From Physocladia obscura (taxonomy: Eukaryota > Chytridiomycota > Chytridiomycetes > Chytridiales > Chytriomycetaceae): a stretch of 20,365 nt of DNA. Location: assembly GCA_027596945.1 (NCBI GenBank), contig JADGJH010000359.1, positions 1 to 20,365 of the forward strand, read 5' to 3'. The position numbers and the translations under genes were made by a program. The notes under the pieces are model-generated. The model ran no database searches and was not told the origin of the DNA. It worked only from the letters and a program-made list of their open reading frames with translations. Positions 8,024-18,344 of this stretch are shown one piece after another (within the stretch, counting starts at the first letter, position 1; each line of letters starts with the position of its first letter).

Positions 8024-11000
8024 TTAATCCCAAACTCTCAACCTTCCGCCGTCAACAAGCAAATCAATTTCCAGCCCCTTTGACAAATAATTTTCAAGAG
8101 TCACATTCATTGACACGCCGCGGCAATTTCTGATGTGCATTCTCTTGAGAGATTTCCACCTCTTTTCAGCAAACTTGACAACTCCAGACTCCGTCAAGGC
8201 TTCATCACATCCTTCAAGCAGCAAGGTGTGCAAATTCGTCAGTCCGTCTGCAAATGCTGTTGAAATGATATAGTCTGAGAGTCCTTGACTTCCAGAGAGA
8301 TCCAAAACTGAACAATAATTTTGAGGCGCATATTCAGCAAGAATAAAATATTAACAAAGCTCTCTTCTCACCTCGAAGTTTTCTGCTAAAAACTGGATTG
8401 TGACTGATATTGCTGGTATCGTCCTCTTTAATTTTTTGTTTCGTTGTTTTTCTCTTTGCTGCAGGAGGCATTGCAAAATCAATAAGTGCTTGGCATTCTG
8501 GTGAAGAGCACAAAAACGCGCCTCCTTTCCCTTTCTTTTCCCGCCTTCCTGTTTCAAATTTCATGGATTCCGCAATCGTTTGTGTTTCTGCTAATCCTAG
8601 AAAACTGCCACTTTTTTCTTTCTGTTTTGAATTTGCCACTGCGCGATGCTGTTGGCACTTTCTTTTTGCCTGCCGTTTTCCTCGCCTCCTGCCACCGCCG
8701 CCACTTCCATAGCCACCATCAGCTCCTCCGCTGCCACCACTACCATTACTGTTATCAGTAAAACCTTTTTTCCCACCGTTTCGACTATCGCTTGAAGACG
8801 CGGCATACAGTGTCGCCATAAACGGAGACATTTTCCGCATCGGAATCTCCAAATCACACCCATTCGGCAACACCAAAACCGGAGTGCGTTGAAGAGCTGA
8901 CGCAGACGATGACACAGTTGATCTGCCACTGCTTGCGCTGTCACTTGTTGAATTGGTACTCCTTCTTGATACACTTGACTGTCGCCGCTGCAGTGAAGCC
9001 GTGTTGAGAAGAACGCGAGGAGTCTGTGGAGAAGCGCCACTGCCAGCAACAAGTGAGTTGCAGTGGAATAATCGTAGAAATAGCAGGTTAGGACAGTGAA
9101 TAGACAAAGCTGTCAGCGTCTTTGGGAACGTGAAGGCGAAATGGAAATTTACCCATCTATAAAAATAAAATAAGGATTAAAAAGGAAAATAATTATAAAA
9201 ATAAAAATTATGTCGCAAAACTGTAAATTCACGCAAGATTTCGGGATCACAGCAAGATCTTTGTCACTGAATCCTTCATAGCTCGACAACTCAATTTTCT
9301 TCAACTTCAAGCATATTGTTGGATCAGAAACAAGCCACTTAAGCTTATTAGCAGATCCAAGGCCCATAATCGATTTCTGTCTTTCTGTCAATCCAGAAAA
9401 TCCACGTGGTGTTACAGGTAGTTTTGAATTGCTGGCGTTCCTGTTTTGGCGATTATTATTATTGTTAGCAGCAGTGTTTACAGCGACAGTAGTAGTATCA
9501 ACAACAGCAGCAGACAAATTTCTGTGCCGTGTTGAATCGACTTGCAAATCAGTTATGGTGATGTCGCGAAGATTTTTGCTATTTTTCGAAATCGCACGCA
9601 TAGCAGAATTGCTAATATGAACGTGATGCAACATCAAACTGTTGAGTTTCGCAAGTTGATCGACAACATTCGTCAAAGCACTACTGTTCAACTCTTCACC
9701 GTTAAGTTCCAGATATTCAATGTTTTGGGATTGTTTTATGAAGGATTTCAACGATGCGTCTGTAAATATTGCGGTGTGCTTGGAATGGAATTTGAGTGCC
9801 TTCAAACGTGTGAGAGCGTTCGATGCGATTAAAGACTCCATATGCTCACTTTGAACTCCAATGTGAATAATTAAGTCCAGAGATTTCAGTTCGCAGAGTT
9901 TTTTAGATACTATTTTTTTTTTTGTTATTTTTTGTTATTTTTTGTTTTATATTTTCGGTTCACCAGCACAAAGAGCAGGAACAGTGTTCCGTTCTACAAC
10001 CAGTGACAAGTGTTTCAGCATCTTGCATTCATTTAGCAAAATTTCAAAACCGTCTTCGGGAAAGTCAAACAAAACCATGTTCAGCCGTAGTGTCTAAAGC
10101 AAATTATCGGAAAAAAATTTTAAAATTAAAATTTAAAAAAAAAAAACCTCCAAGAACGGGCAAATAGCAGAAAGCTTTGTCATGTCCCAACGTTGCTAAA
10201 AAAAATTAAATAAACGAAGAAATAAGTTGGTGCAACTAAAAAATTACAGATACCCAAGTGCACCACAAAAGCCAAAAACCATGTGTTTGAATTCTGGAAT
10301 CCTCTCCCATCGATAGGTCACGAATTTGCAAGGCTGAGTTTGGAGCAGAGTTTGTAATGGCCCAAGGATATGACTTGATACGGCCTTAAAATAAAACAAA
10401 AAACTAAGGAAAAAAATGAGAGGAAAACAAGACAAAAAAACTCACAACATCCCATCAAGTTCAAAACTTTCAATCCAGGCATTCGAAATAATTTTTTGAC
10501 ACCACTCTCCGTCAACTTGAACAAATACGCCAAATTCAATTCCCTGATCCACGGAGTAAAAAATGCCAAAACCTCAAGACCAAGGTTATCAACATTGTCA
10601 CAGTGCGAAATGTCAAGATAGCTGAGATTTCTAAAACCTTTGAGAAAATACAGACTGCTTGACGAGACGAGTGGACAACCGCTGATAACTAATTGTGTGA
10701 GTGTTGTCAAAAGCGAATGAGGAGCCGATTCTTGAGAAAAGAATTCAAGATTTATTCCAGTGCATGAAAGGTCTAAACGCATGAGACTTGTGAACCGTGA
10801 ATATGAAGGCACTAACGTTGGTAACTGTTTATTGTGCTGCTCTTCTTTTTGGGCTGTTGAAATTTCATGTGACTGTTGCCGCATTGGTGTCGTGAGCAGG
10901 AGTTTTAAGTGTTTTGTAGTGTTTTTGGAATTTTCATCAATTTCAATAAACTTGTCTCCGCCAAGAGTATATCTATTTGATAAATCTAGGCGTTTCCAAA

Positions 11001-11187
11001 GTTCTGGCGCATTATACAATATTGCTTGCCAGTAACGACTTGTTCTACATAAGCGACATTTGTCTTGATCATCCAGTAGTTTACAGACCTGAGAAGTCAA
11101 TTAATTGGATTATCAGAGTAAAAGCAATATTAATACCTCCAAGAGAATCTCAACGGGACAGAGTTTGTCAATTAACGCCAGTTCCAT
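8024..11187 (-). CDS. F-box and leucine-rich-repeat protein with long low-complexity insert
   Basis: Eight exons fit: 11187-11137, 11088-10446, 10384-10248 (or to 10254), 10195-10148, 10093-9964, 9909-9222, 9156-8372 and 8307-8024. Total 922 codons, 921 residues. An F-box is formed only after exons 1 and 2 join: MELALIDKLCPVEILLE plus VCKLLDDQDKCRLCRTSRYW, then ELWKRLDLS. It is followed by AMN1/FBXL-type repeats such as LTQLVISGCPLVSSSSL, LSYLDISHCDNVDNLGLE and LKVLNLMGC. Repeats continue through exons 3-7 and resume in exon 8 (VLDLSGSQGL, LHTLLLEGCDEALTESG, LKRMHIRNC). Between them, about residues 603-827 are Ser-, Gly- and Lys/Arg-rich with no repeat pattern. F-box/LRR proteins are substrate receptors of SCF (Skp1-cullin-F-box) ubiquitin ligases; the LRR surface binds the target. 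The target is unknown. The exon 3 frame was chosen because only it matches phase at both ends. Confidence 0.82.
8372..9037 (-). other. Low-complexity Ser/Gly/basic insert inside the LRR protein
   Basis: This part of exon 7 encodes a Ser/Arg run (SSVSRRSTNSTSDSASSG), then a Gly run with Lys/Arg (GSGGSGGADGGYGSGGGG followed by RRRGKRQAKRK), then a Lys-rich stretch. Basic clusters at about residues 720-735 and 790-800 resemble nuclear localisation signals. It lies between leucine-rich repeats that would otherwise stack. It stays open for over 600 bases, so it is most likely coding, though an unrecognised intron inside it cannot be excluded. Confidence 0.55.
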
Positions 11188-11922
11188 TTTCAATCGTTTG
11201 GTTAGCTTTTTTTTTTAAATTTTATTCTCATGAAGTTCGAGAAGAACATGAGGTTTTTCCAAAAGCAAAAATAATTTTTTTCCTCAAAATATGATATTTT
11301 TTCGCCAAAGTAGCTGTTTATGGAGCATGTCTACCATCAGATGGCAGAAATTCATTTGCCTCCAGACGATATAAACAAGTTTTGAGGAGTTTTAAACGTC
11401 TGCTGATTTGGTTGAATTGAACCTCTCGCAATATATTTGCTATTTACGAGTGTTAACGATACGTACAATGCCAAATTTAATTCTTTGATTCCAGTTTAAT
11501 TGCTAGTGGGCTCAAAAAGTTTCGCATTCTGGAAAAACAAGAACAAAAAGTTAGACTTGACGAGAAATCACAACCGTGGGTATGTTAATTTGAACAATCT
11601 TTTATAACGTTGGAATTGTCTAAATGTCAAAAATTAAATAATAAAATATATATATAACAGCGTCAAAGCATAAAAAGGAGGATGGAAAATGTTAGTCGCA
11701 TGGCCGGCCAACAACTCTATTGCATCGAATGCAATGACTTCGGCGGTAGTTAAGTTTCTTATGAAGGGGTTAATTTATCGCTTATACTTTGCTCAGGTTA
11801 TTCCAAGGTCACCCCTTGCTGCGGCACCGCTTTGGTAAATCCCCTTTTCGACTTACTTAAACTAAAAACAAGTTCAAATACGAATAATTCAATGAATAAT
11901 TGCGCATCTGATAGTGTATTGG
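11188..11922. other. Intergenic region between divergent genes, with a GC-richer foldable stretch
   Basis: This gap separates the start of the F-box/LRR gene (leftward) from a small rightward gene, so it should contain promoters for both. The left half is AT-rich with no notable signal. The stretch 11690-11850 differs: it is GC-richer and rich in complementary segments. It is listed separately. No long open frame is present on either strand. Confidence 0.4.
11690..11850. ncRNA. Candidate structured element (unassigned RNA or regulatory DNA)
   Basis: Several self-complementary parts occur in order. ATTGCAT/ATGCAAT form a 7-bp hairpin with loop CGA (11721-11737). GGCCGGCC is a palindrome near 11703. 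AAGGGG plus ATTTA (from about 11764) can pair with TAAATCCCCTT (11837-11847), enclosing a hairpin CAAGG/CCTTG with loop TCACC at about 11804-11818. The strand of any transcript is unknown. I compared it from memory with tRNA, 5S rRNA, U1-U6, SRP, RNase P/MRP and spliced-leader RNA landmarks and saw no match. Confidence 0.25.
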
Positions 11923-12328
11923 ATGTTTTGCTTCGTTGCAGTGCAAACCGAACCGCGTGTCAGAAGCGCACTACAAGTGTCTGTGTTGCAGAAAGTTAGT
12001 GCTACTGTCCAAGCTTGACAGCATCAAAATCGAATTTTCAGATGCGCCATTTGCGGGCATCAAAGAGCTTTTGATTTCCCTAGTTGGTGGCGGGTTCAGG
12101 TCAATTTTCAAGAAGGTTCAAGCAGAAACCCCAAAAGCACCAGTCGTGGCTGAGCCAATTATCATCAAATCCACAAATTCAATAGTAGCTGAAAAAAAGA
12201 CTTTTCATAAAACGTTGGCGGGAAAAGGGAAACGACTGTTCAAAACGCCCTATGCCAACAAGAGCGAATATTTGCTAATGGAATTTTCAGATGTCGTACC
12301 ATTAAATACGCCATTTAATTTAATCTGA
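11923..12328 (+). CDS. Small unrecognised protein gene (tentative two-exon model)
   Basis: The frame 11936-12328 is open but has no usable ATG near its start. One consistent model starts at ATG 11923, uses exon 1 11923-11994, a 118-nt intron (GTTAGT...TTTTCAAG), and exon 2 12113-12328. This gives 95 residues: MFCFVAVQTEPRVRSALQ..., then a Pro/Val/Ile segment (KAPVVAEPIIIKS), a basic part (KTLAGKGKRLFKTPYANK) and the end PLNTPFNLI. An AATAAA at 12333-12338, five bases after the stop, supports the gene end and strand. An alternative acceptor TTTTCAG at 12044 is stronger but out of phase with this model. No family was recognised. It lies between two minus-strand genes and points the other way. 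Confidence 0.4.
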
Positions 12329-12332
12329 GTTG

Positions 12333-12338
12333 AATAAA
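12333..12338 (+). terminator. Putative polyadenylation signal AATAAA
   Basis: The hexamer lies five bases after the TGA at 12326-12328. It sits in the short gap (68 nt) before the convergent glycosyltransferase gene ends, where a 3' end is needed. Confidence 0.5.
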
Positions 12339-12396
12339 AAGAAAAAGCATTTTAATATACGATTCACAAAGAAGAAAATAATTTGAAGTTTTTATA

Positions 12397-14980
12397 TCAT
12401 AAGTTGAAAAACAAATCGTTCAACATATTTTCAACTTTTGTTTCTATTTGCCGCATAATTCTTTGAGATATTCTTGGGTCTTTCGTATTGACAAAATCGT
12501 AATTGTGTTCGAGTTTTTTTGCCAAATTCCGAAATTGCTCATTCCCAAACGACCGCTCTGCTGGTTTCAGTTCTAAAACAGAGGCAATTGGTCGACGCCT
12601 TAGATACAGCAAGTTTACAAACACCGCGCCATGAGGGCCAATAAAAAAATCCGTCGATTGAGCTACAGCAACTTGCTCTTCCCATGTTAAAGAAGAAAAA
12701 TCAACAGCTCGAAACCGCGCAAATGGCGTTTCTGCCGATTTTGCCGATTTTTTGGCAAAAGGATTCCATAAGTCTTTACGTCGCTCAAAAGGGGACCAGC
12801 TATTGACAACAAATTTCAGATTTTCCACAAGCTGGTCCTCATTCTCAATCAATCTGTCTAATTTTCCAAAACTCTTTTCAGAATTACGAACTTGAAGGTG
12901 ATTTGTTGAATTATCGTTAATTTCATTTTGAGAAATAGATTTCTGTGCGCGAAATTGCAAAGTAATGGGATCAATATTGCTTCTTTCCATTTTTTTGGCA
13001 GCCAGAGTAAAATCTTTGTCGTCGTTGCCATCAACTTCAATAATCCCATCGGCAGGCCAACCAAAATGTGTGTTTTCCCACAAAATTCCACGACGATTCA
13101 CATTTCGATTTCCTTGTTTTCTGATAGCGTAAGTCACTATAATTGTTGCTTCTTCAGCATCAACAAGCACTAGCCCTTTTGGAACGGGTAAAACTCTGCC
13201 TTGTTGACGATAGTCCATTGCGTCTTCGAATAAAACAGGAGCCTCACCCAGCACACCCCGCCGAAGCCCTGACAGCATAAAAGTACGAAATGCGTTGAAA
13301 AGCGGAGCCGGTGGGGGGTGCGGAGAATGCTGCGAGTAACGAGAAACAGATACAGTTGAATGTTCAATTTTTTTCTTTTCTTCTTTTCCTTCCGCTTCTG
13401 TTTTTGCGCTTTCTTTGAACCATTCGAAGCTTCCGTAACGAGCCATTGGACTAATACCGCCATGTACGCTCCACACAGTCGATCGGAGACATATCGTTTT
13501 ATCACTGGTATTTTCATTCGGAAACGTAGCTCCAACAAGATCTTTGATAGTGATTAACGATTGAGACGTCGTAAAAATATGTGACCACGCTGCGTGGAAT
13601 GGACCATGGCGTGAGGGATCGCTATCCAAAATAATTGGTTGAATTTGTGAAACACTCAAATTTAGCGCAGCATAAACGCTAAAAGTGTTGAAATAGTCTT
13701 GATGTGCTTGGTATGGATTTCCTGTATCCCATCGTGATATCATAATTAGTGGTGTGTCAACCCTGGAAAAAAGAAAAGTTCAAATTTTAAAAAGCAAAAC
13801 ACCAAACAAACCATGCATCACAAGATATGTCTCCGCCTTCATCTCCTTCCAGAATGTTCAGACCATCATACAACCATCTACTTCCGCCTGCTCCAAAAAT
13901 TCTCCCTTTAAACCAGTTCTGAAGTGAAGTGATAAAAACGGAAAAAAACTTGAGAAAATATTCAGTCTCAAATATATCACGCACCTCCTCGTCCAAAGAT
14001 TTACATGTGGCATTCAGCGTCCCAAATACTGAACTTTCAAGGCTATTAACACTCATCGCAATATTTTCAGTTTTGCAGAACCGCAATGGAATGTCATAAT
14101 CTAGGAATCCACAGTGAATTATGGAGCTATTTTGTCGAATGGGTGGTAAAGGAAGTGCTTCGTTCTTTGGTTTGCGTATTTGATGGACCGGTTTGATGAT
14201 TTTCGATTCATGCTTGATTGAAAAATTATCAACATTTGGAAACACTGGCTCGGGTTTGAATGATTGTCGAGGCGGATTCTAGAAAGTATAACATGGAAAT
14301 AAAATAATCAAAAAAGAAATAACAGAAAGGAAGAAAAAAAAACACACCCAGGACAACATCTCCTCTTCATCACCCCACCATAATCTCCAACCCAAATTAA
14401 TTTGCTTTGCAGCTGCAAGTTCTTTGCGAAGTTGTTTATTCGGGTTAAATTTCGGTAAAATATTTATATACTTCAAAAAATATTCATGTTTAGCTCTGTA
14501 CCACGAGCCTACATTTTTTGATTCCTTGGTTGTCATTTGATTGAAATTGTCAATTGACAGCCACGGAATTTTCGAAGTTGTCGTGTTGTTATTGATATCG
14601 CAAATCGATAAAACCGAAATCGCAGCAGAAAGAATATAATCGCCCTTGTAATCAAATGAAGATGGTATCAGGAAGTCTTCTTGAGTTTTCATTCGTGAGA
14701 CTTCGGCTTCCGTCCATTGCGAAAACGATAGGTTGCGGGCTTGAAGTAACAGCAGCAAAGGATAAGAAACGTCAGTTGCCGTCGATATTAATGGATGTGT
14801 GATGTTTGATCCGAGGTCAAGATGATTCAATGTGAGCGAAAATGGGTGTATTTTTCGCAACGGAAATATCGGCCTTTCGATAGTTTTCACGTTTTCTCTC
14901 CCTGTCCATCCGGCAGTCTGAATACCAAGAAGAAGAAATGAGACCGTGGTAAGAAGTAGCGCAAGGCGTCGTTTTCTCAT
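12397..14980 (-). CDS. GT61-family glycosyltransferase (EOGT/DUF563-like), type II membrane protein
   Basis: Four exons: 14980-14348, 14278-13985, 13918-13812 and 13762-12397, totalling 800 codons (799 residues). The N-terminus MRKRR plus a hydrophobic run (about 6-24) is a signal anchor or signal peptide for the secretory pathway. The central part has HCGFLDYDIPLRFCKTENIAM and FGAGGSRWLYD. Then comes SRWDTGNPYQAHQDYFNTF, and near the end WEEQVAVAQSTDFFIGPHGA (His722 in the HGA motif) with VNLLYLRRRPIASVLELKP. That end is the GT61 signature: a Q-V-A helix, a GPHGA loop, then EL. GT61 members transfer sugars such as GlcNAc or xylose onto proteins or glycans in the ER/Golgi; the substrate here is unknown. 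N-glycosylation sequons occur in the lumenal part. A Lys/Glu/Pro-rich insert near residues 466-497 is unusual. Intron 2 (13984-13919, 66 nt) is in frame and stop-free. The start is 24 nt after the GRAM gene stop. Confidence 0.85.
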
Positions 14981-15004
14981 TGCACTTTTGAATATTTTTT
15001 CTGG

Positions 15005-16342
15005 TTACAAATTCAACGCAATTCTCTCCAATCTACCAATCACAGCCTTGACCTTCCATAAAATCATCGAACTTCCCAGAGCAAGAAACATGCATAAAGC
15101 TATAGCTAGAACTAACATTGCTAACATTACAATGTTCTTATAATTCAACGGCTCTTCTTTGTCACTGTCAAAAATAGCCTCCTCGTCGTCAACAAAATCA
15201 GCATCATCTAAGTCAACAACCTTTTCATCAAAGTTTTGCCGAAAAACTTCTGCATTTCGTTTTTCTATATTTTCAGCTTGTAACCCTTTGTAGCGATTTG
15301 TCAGAACGTTATGAACAGACTCGTCGCGATCAAGTCGGCCAAGAATAGCCAATGATTTTGAAAGAGGCATTGATTTATGAGACTCTCGATATCGAGAAAT
15401 GAGATACTCCATATTGGCGTAAGCATTTTCACGATTGATGAATGATGTGAAAAAATACTACAATATTCAGTGAGTAAAAACTTCCAGAAAACAAAGAAGA
15501 AAAAAAAAAAGACAAGAAAGTAAGGAGAAACATACAGCTTTTGAATTAGTACCAATAATAATTGCATTGGGGATGATTATTGCTGTCTTGGCTCTCTCTA
15601 TATAGAGAATATCGCCAATAGGAAATTCAAACTAATAACATTTGTAAACACACAGAAAACCAATACAGAGGGACTGTTCATTTGCTTTTTACGATTTACT
15701 TACAGTTGTCGTAAATCCGAAAATGTTTGCATGGAAGCAAAAGAAGTTTGGAGTCAGATATATCTTTCCCTGTAATGTATAATAAAATATTAAAAATCAT
15801 CTTCACAACATAAACAATTCTTACCTGTTGTAAAATATGCTCGCCCTGAAATGCACAATTATGCTCAACGAATAATGGCTCATCACTGGGGACAGTTTTG
15901 AACAAGTTCAGAAGCAGTTTTTCCCAAGCATAGTTTCGAAATTCATTGTCAGCTTCATTTGTATTCGACGCTTTCGATCTAGACAGCGAAGGAGGAGCAG
16001 ATGGAATATCGGCGTTTGACAAAGCCAAGTGATAATCTTCATCAATATCCGACATTGCTGGAGTAGCTGGTGCAGTAATTGGCAAAGCATCGCCATCTTG
16101 TTCTGAGCCTTTGAATCGCTCCAAATACCTCGAGTTGCTGTGATCCGGAACTGCAAGCATTGATTGATTCGAAACATCTTTCAGATTCTGGGGATTCAGC
16201 CTGAGCAACTCAACCATGAAAGGAGTAAATCGCCAGTTTTAAGAAAGATTACCACAAAGGCATTCGTCAAACGCGAGTCAATGTCCTTGGCATTATCCGT
16301 CATACCGCCAAGTGCGGGTGTCAAACGACCCTTCACTGACAT
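15005..16342 (-). CDS. GRAM-domain protein with C-terminal transmembrane anchor
   Basis: Five exons: 16342-16253, about 16208-15825, 15769-15704, 15631-15536 and 15457-15005; total 362 residues. Exons 2-5 join cleanly in phase 0. The first intron is less sure: the stronger CTCAG acceptor is out of phase, so GTTGAG at 16209 was used. Residues about 137-228 form a GRAM domain: EPLFVEHNCAFQGEHILQQ, GKIYLTPNFFCFHANIFGF, FEFPIGDILYIERAK and IIGTNSKAYFFTSFINREN. This is the expected PH-like order of strands. A linker with an acidic patch (about 293-314, DLDDADFVDDEEAIFDSDKEE) leads to one membrane segment (about 321-345) and a short basic tail. GRAM proteins with this layout sit in the ER and bind plasma-membrane lipids at contact sites; that role is inferred. 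No VASt/StART-like sterol domain is present, so it is closer to the GRAMD2 type than to GRAMD1. Confidence 0.83.
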
Positions 16343-16380
16343 CTTTGATTGATTTGAATTTCAGAAGTTTCAGATAAAAA

Positions 16381-16386
16381 TTTATT
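16381..16386 (-). terminator. AATAAA overlapping the stop codon of the RING gene
   Basis: On the minus strand the sequence ACATAATAAATTT contains the stop codon TAA (16387-16385) and an AATAAA hexamer overlapping it. It lies in the 42-nt gap before the GRAM gene start, so it could direct 3' end formation of the upstream cistron in an operon. Confidence 0.45.
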
Positions 16387-18344
16387 ATGTATTTTTTTCA
16401 GGAGAAGAGCTCCTCTCTGCTTCTTCTCCGTCAGCTTCCGTTTGTGGATTATCTGTATTCTCTGCGTTGTTCTCCGCATTTTCTTCTTCCTCCAAGTCAT
16501 CTTGAACAGATTGAATCATCAACGCAATTGCATTGGCAGATGCCAAAGAATCTTCGACTACTCCCTCACTCAAATTATTGGCACCGTCTTGCGTTTCAAT
16601 AAGTTTAGATTTAATGCTTTCGAGCTGCATTTTTATCGTACTCAATCGTTCTTGGGGAGTTTTTTGAACGGTAGAGCTAGAAATACTCTCGCCGTCAAGA
16701 TCAGCGATCGAATTTGGTACAACGTCAATACTAGTGCTTCGTTTCATTGCACCTTCGTTGCTTTTCTTTGAATTGGTCCCAGTTGGATCAACGGTTCGGC
16801 TCCGTCCTCTACCAAGGCTCAGTAAACCACTCAACCTTCCATTTGCACGACGTTGTTTACGTTCTTCAGCCTTCTTTCTCCTTTTTTCAATCAGAGCTTG
16901 CTCTTCTTCAGCCTCTTTCTTTAGCCTTTCCAGAAGCTGTTGCATTTCGGATTCTTCTTTCTTTTGCAGTTCCATAGCCAATTCAACATCTTTATCCCGA
17001 AACTCTGGCAAAATCACCTCTTGTACGCAAAGTGGGCACGTTCGGTGAGCTTTGTGGGGAGGGTTCTTTGATGATGATGGGGCGGATGGAGCATCAGGAA
17101 CAATCAGCCAGGGATCAATACAATCAACATGGAAAATGTGGTGACAAGCGAGTTCACGAATCACATCGCCGGCTTCGAAATCGCAGAAACAAATTGCACA
17201 ATTAGTTGAAGCTCCAGTTGGCAAATCGGCTTCGATGATTGCTGGCGTTTGTCCAACAGTGGGCAATTCGGTTGCCGGAGACGATGACGGAGATCCCTCG
17301 CTGCTAATCTTCACTGAGTTGTGTTTCTTGGATGCCAGGCTACTCTTCTTGGACAAAATAATATTCGTTGTAGTTGGCTCTTGGGGTGACATACGAGCAG
17401 GTGATTTTCCTTTGTCGTTCGTGCCTAATTGGCCGTCAGTAGCAGGTAGATGACTCTCTGCTGAATCCATAGCTGAAGTAACAATTTGAATTTCGGTAAC
17501 TTGGTTCTCGTGAGTTTCATTTTCAGAAATGGCAATTTTCGCACTGTCGATAGTATCGAGTTCAATGATTCCTTGTTCTTCATCTTTATCGTCAGACTCT
17601 TGCTCTTCAGGTGAAATGGGTAAACTTGTCTTGAATATAAACGTTCGCAAAGTGGCCAATTCTGCTTTTGACAAGCCGCCTTTTAAGTGCGCAGCAGGTC
17701 CAGTCCCCTCCTCCATTTCGTTTCGGATGTATCTTCTCCGCATCACACAAACGAAGACAGCATACAAAAAGATCGGAGCAATAGTTGTAAGATAAAAAAA
17801 AATAATTTGTGAAATGGCAAGCCAATAGAGAGGCGGATCGTACTCCTTGCAAAGTGAGCTACTGAAAACCCAGTACTGACCAATGAAAAACCATAATCTA
17901 TTGCACTTTGAGTTAATGGGGAAAATAAATACAAAGCTGGGAAGCACTTACATATCAAACAGGGTAAAGAGACTCCATAAAGCCCATATCACAGCAACAA
18001 GACGACTCTTTTTGGCTTCGGGATTGAAATTCTCGATGTAATACTGTAAAGGGCGCTGCGGTAGGGAATAGACGGAGTAGAGCACAATCTGCCCAATCAA
18101 ATACGACCGCACGCCGTTTTCACAAATGCGTGCACCGTCGTCAAACACCGGCAGCTCAGCGCCTGCTGGTGCAAACGCAAGTAGAAATCCAAGATTGACG
18201 CCGATGAACAAAAGATTGCCGGCTCTGCGTCAACAATCAGGGTTTCCTTCCAATGCAATGCATGCCTGCTATACACTCTTTCTTTTTAACTCACACGTCA
18301 ATCACTAACGACCGCAGCTTTAGTTTCGGGGCTCGAGTGGCCAT
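16385..18344 (-). CDS. Multi-pass membrane RING-H2 E3 ubiquitin ligase with coiled coil
   Basis: Three exons: 18344-18295, 18224-17952 and 17861-16385, totalling 600 codons (599 residues). The intron sites are strong (GTGAGT, GTAAGT donors; GGTTTTCAG acceptor). Residues 17-37, 58-71, 92-107 and 118-147 are hydrophobic and predict about four membrane spans. The cytoplasmic part follows a basic MRRRYIR stop-transfer sequence and is Ser/Thr/Glu-rich. The RING-H2 uses CAIC (329, 332), C347, H349, H352, C355 and CPLC (383, 386), with the expected CIDPWL after C355. The gap from the sixth to the seventh ligand is 27 residues, longer than the usual 10 or so, owing to a Ser/Pro/Ala insert. Residues about 398-448 form a charged coiled coil; the end is acidic. 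Membrane RING-H2 proteins ubiquitinate membrane or ER/endosome clients; the client is unknown. The first frame, with the unspliced region before it, contains stops, which fixed exon 1. Confidence 0.85.

Noticed and set aside
10244..10435. Alternative frame over F-box/LRR exon 3 (contains VSSHILGPLQTLLQ)
   Set aside because: It reads well, but it cannot be joined in phase to exon 2 or exon 4; the chosen frame fits both ends.
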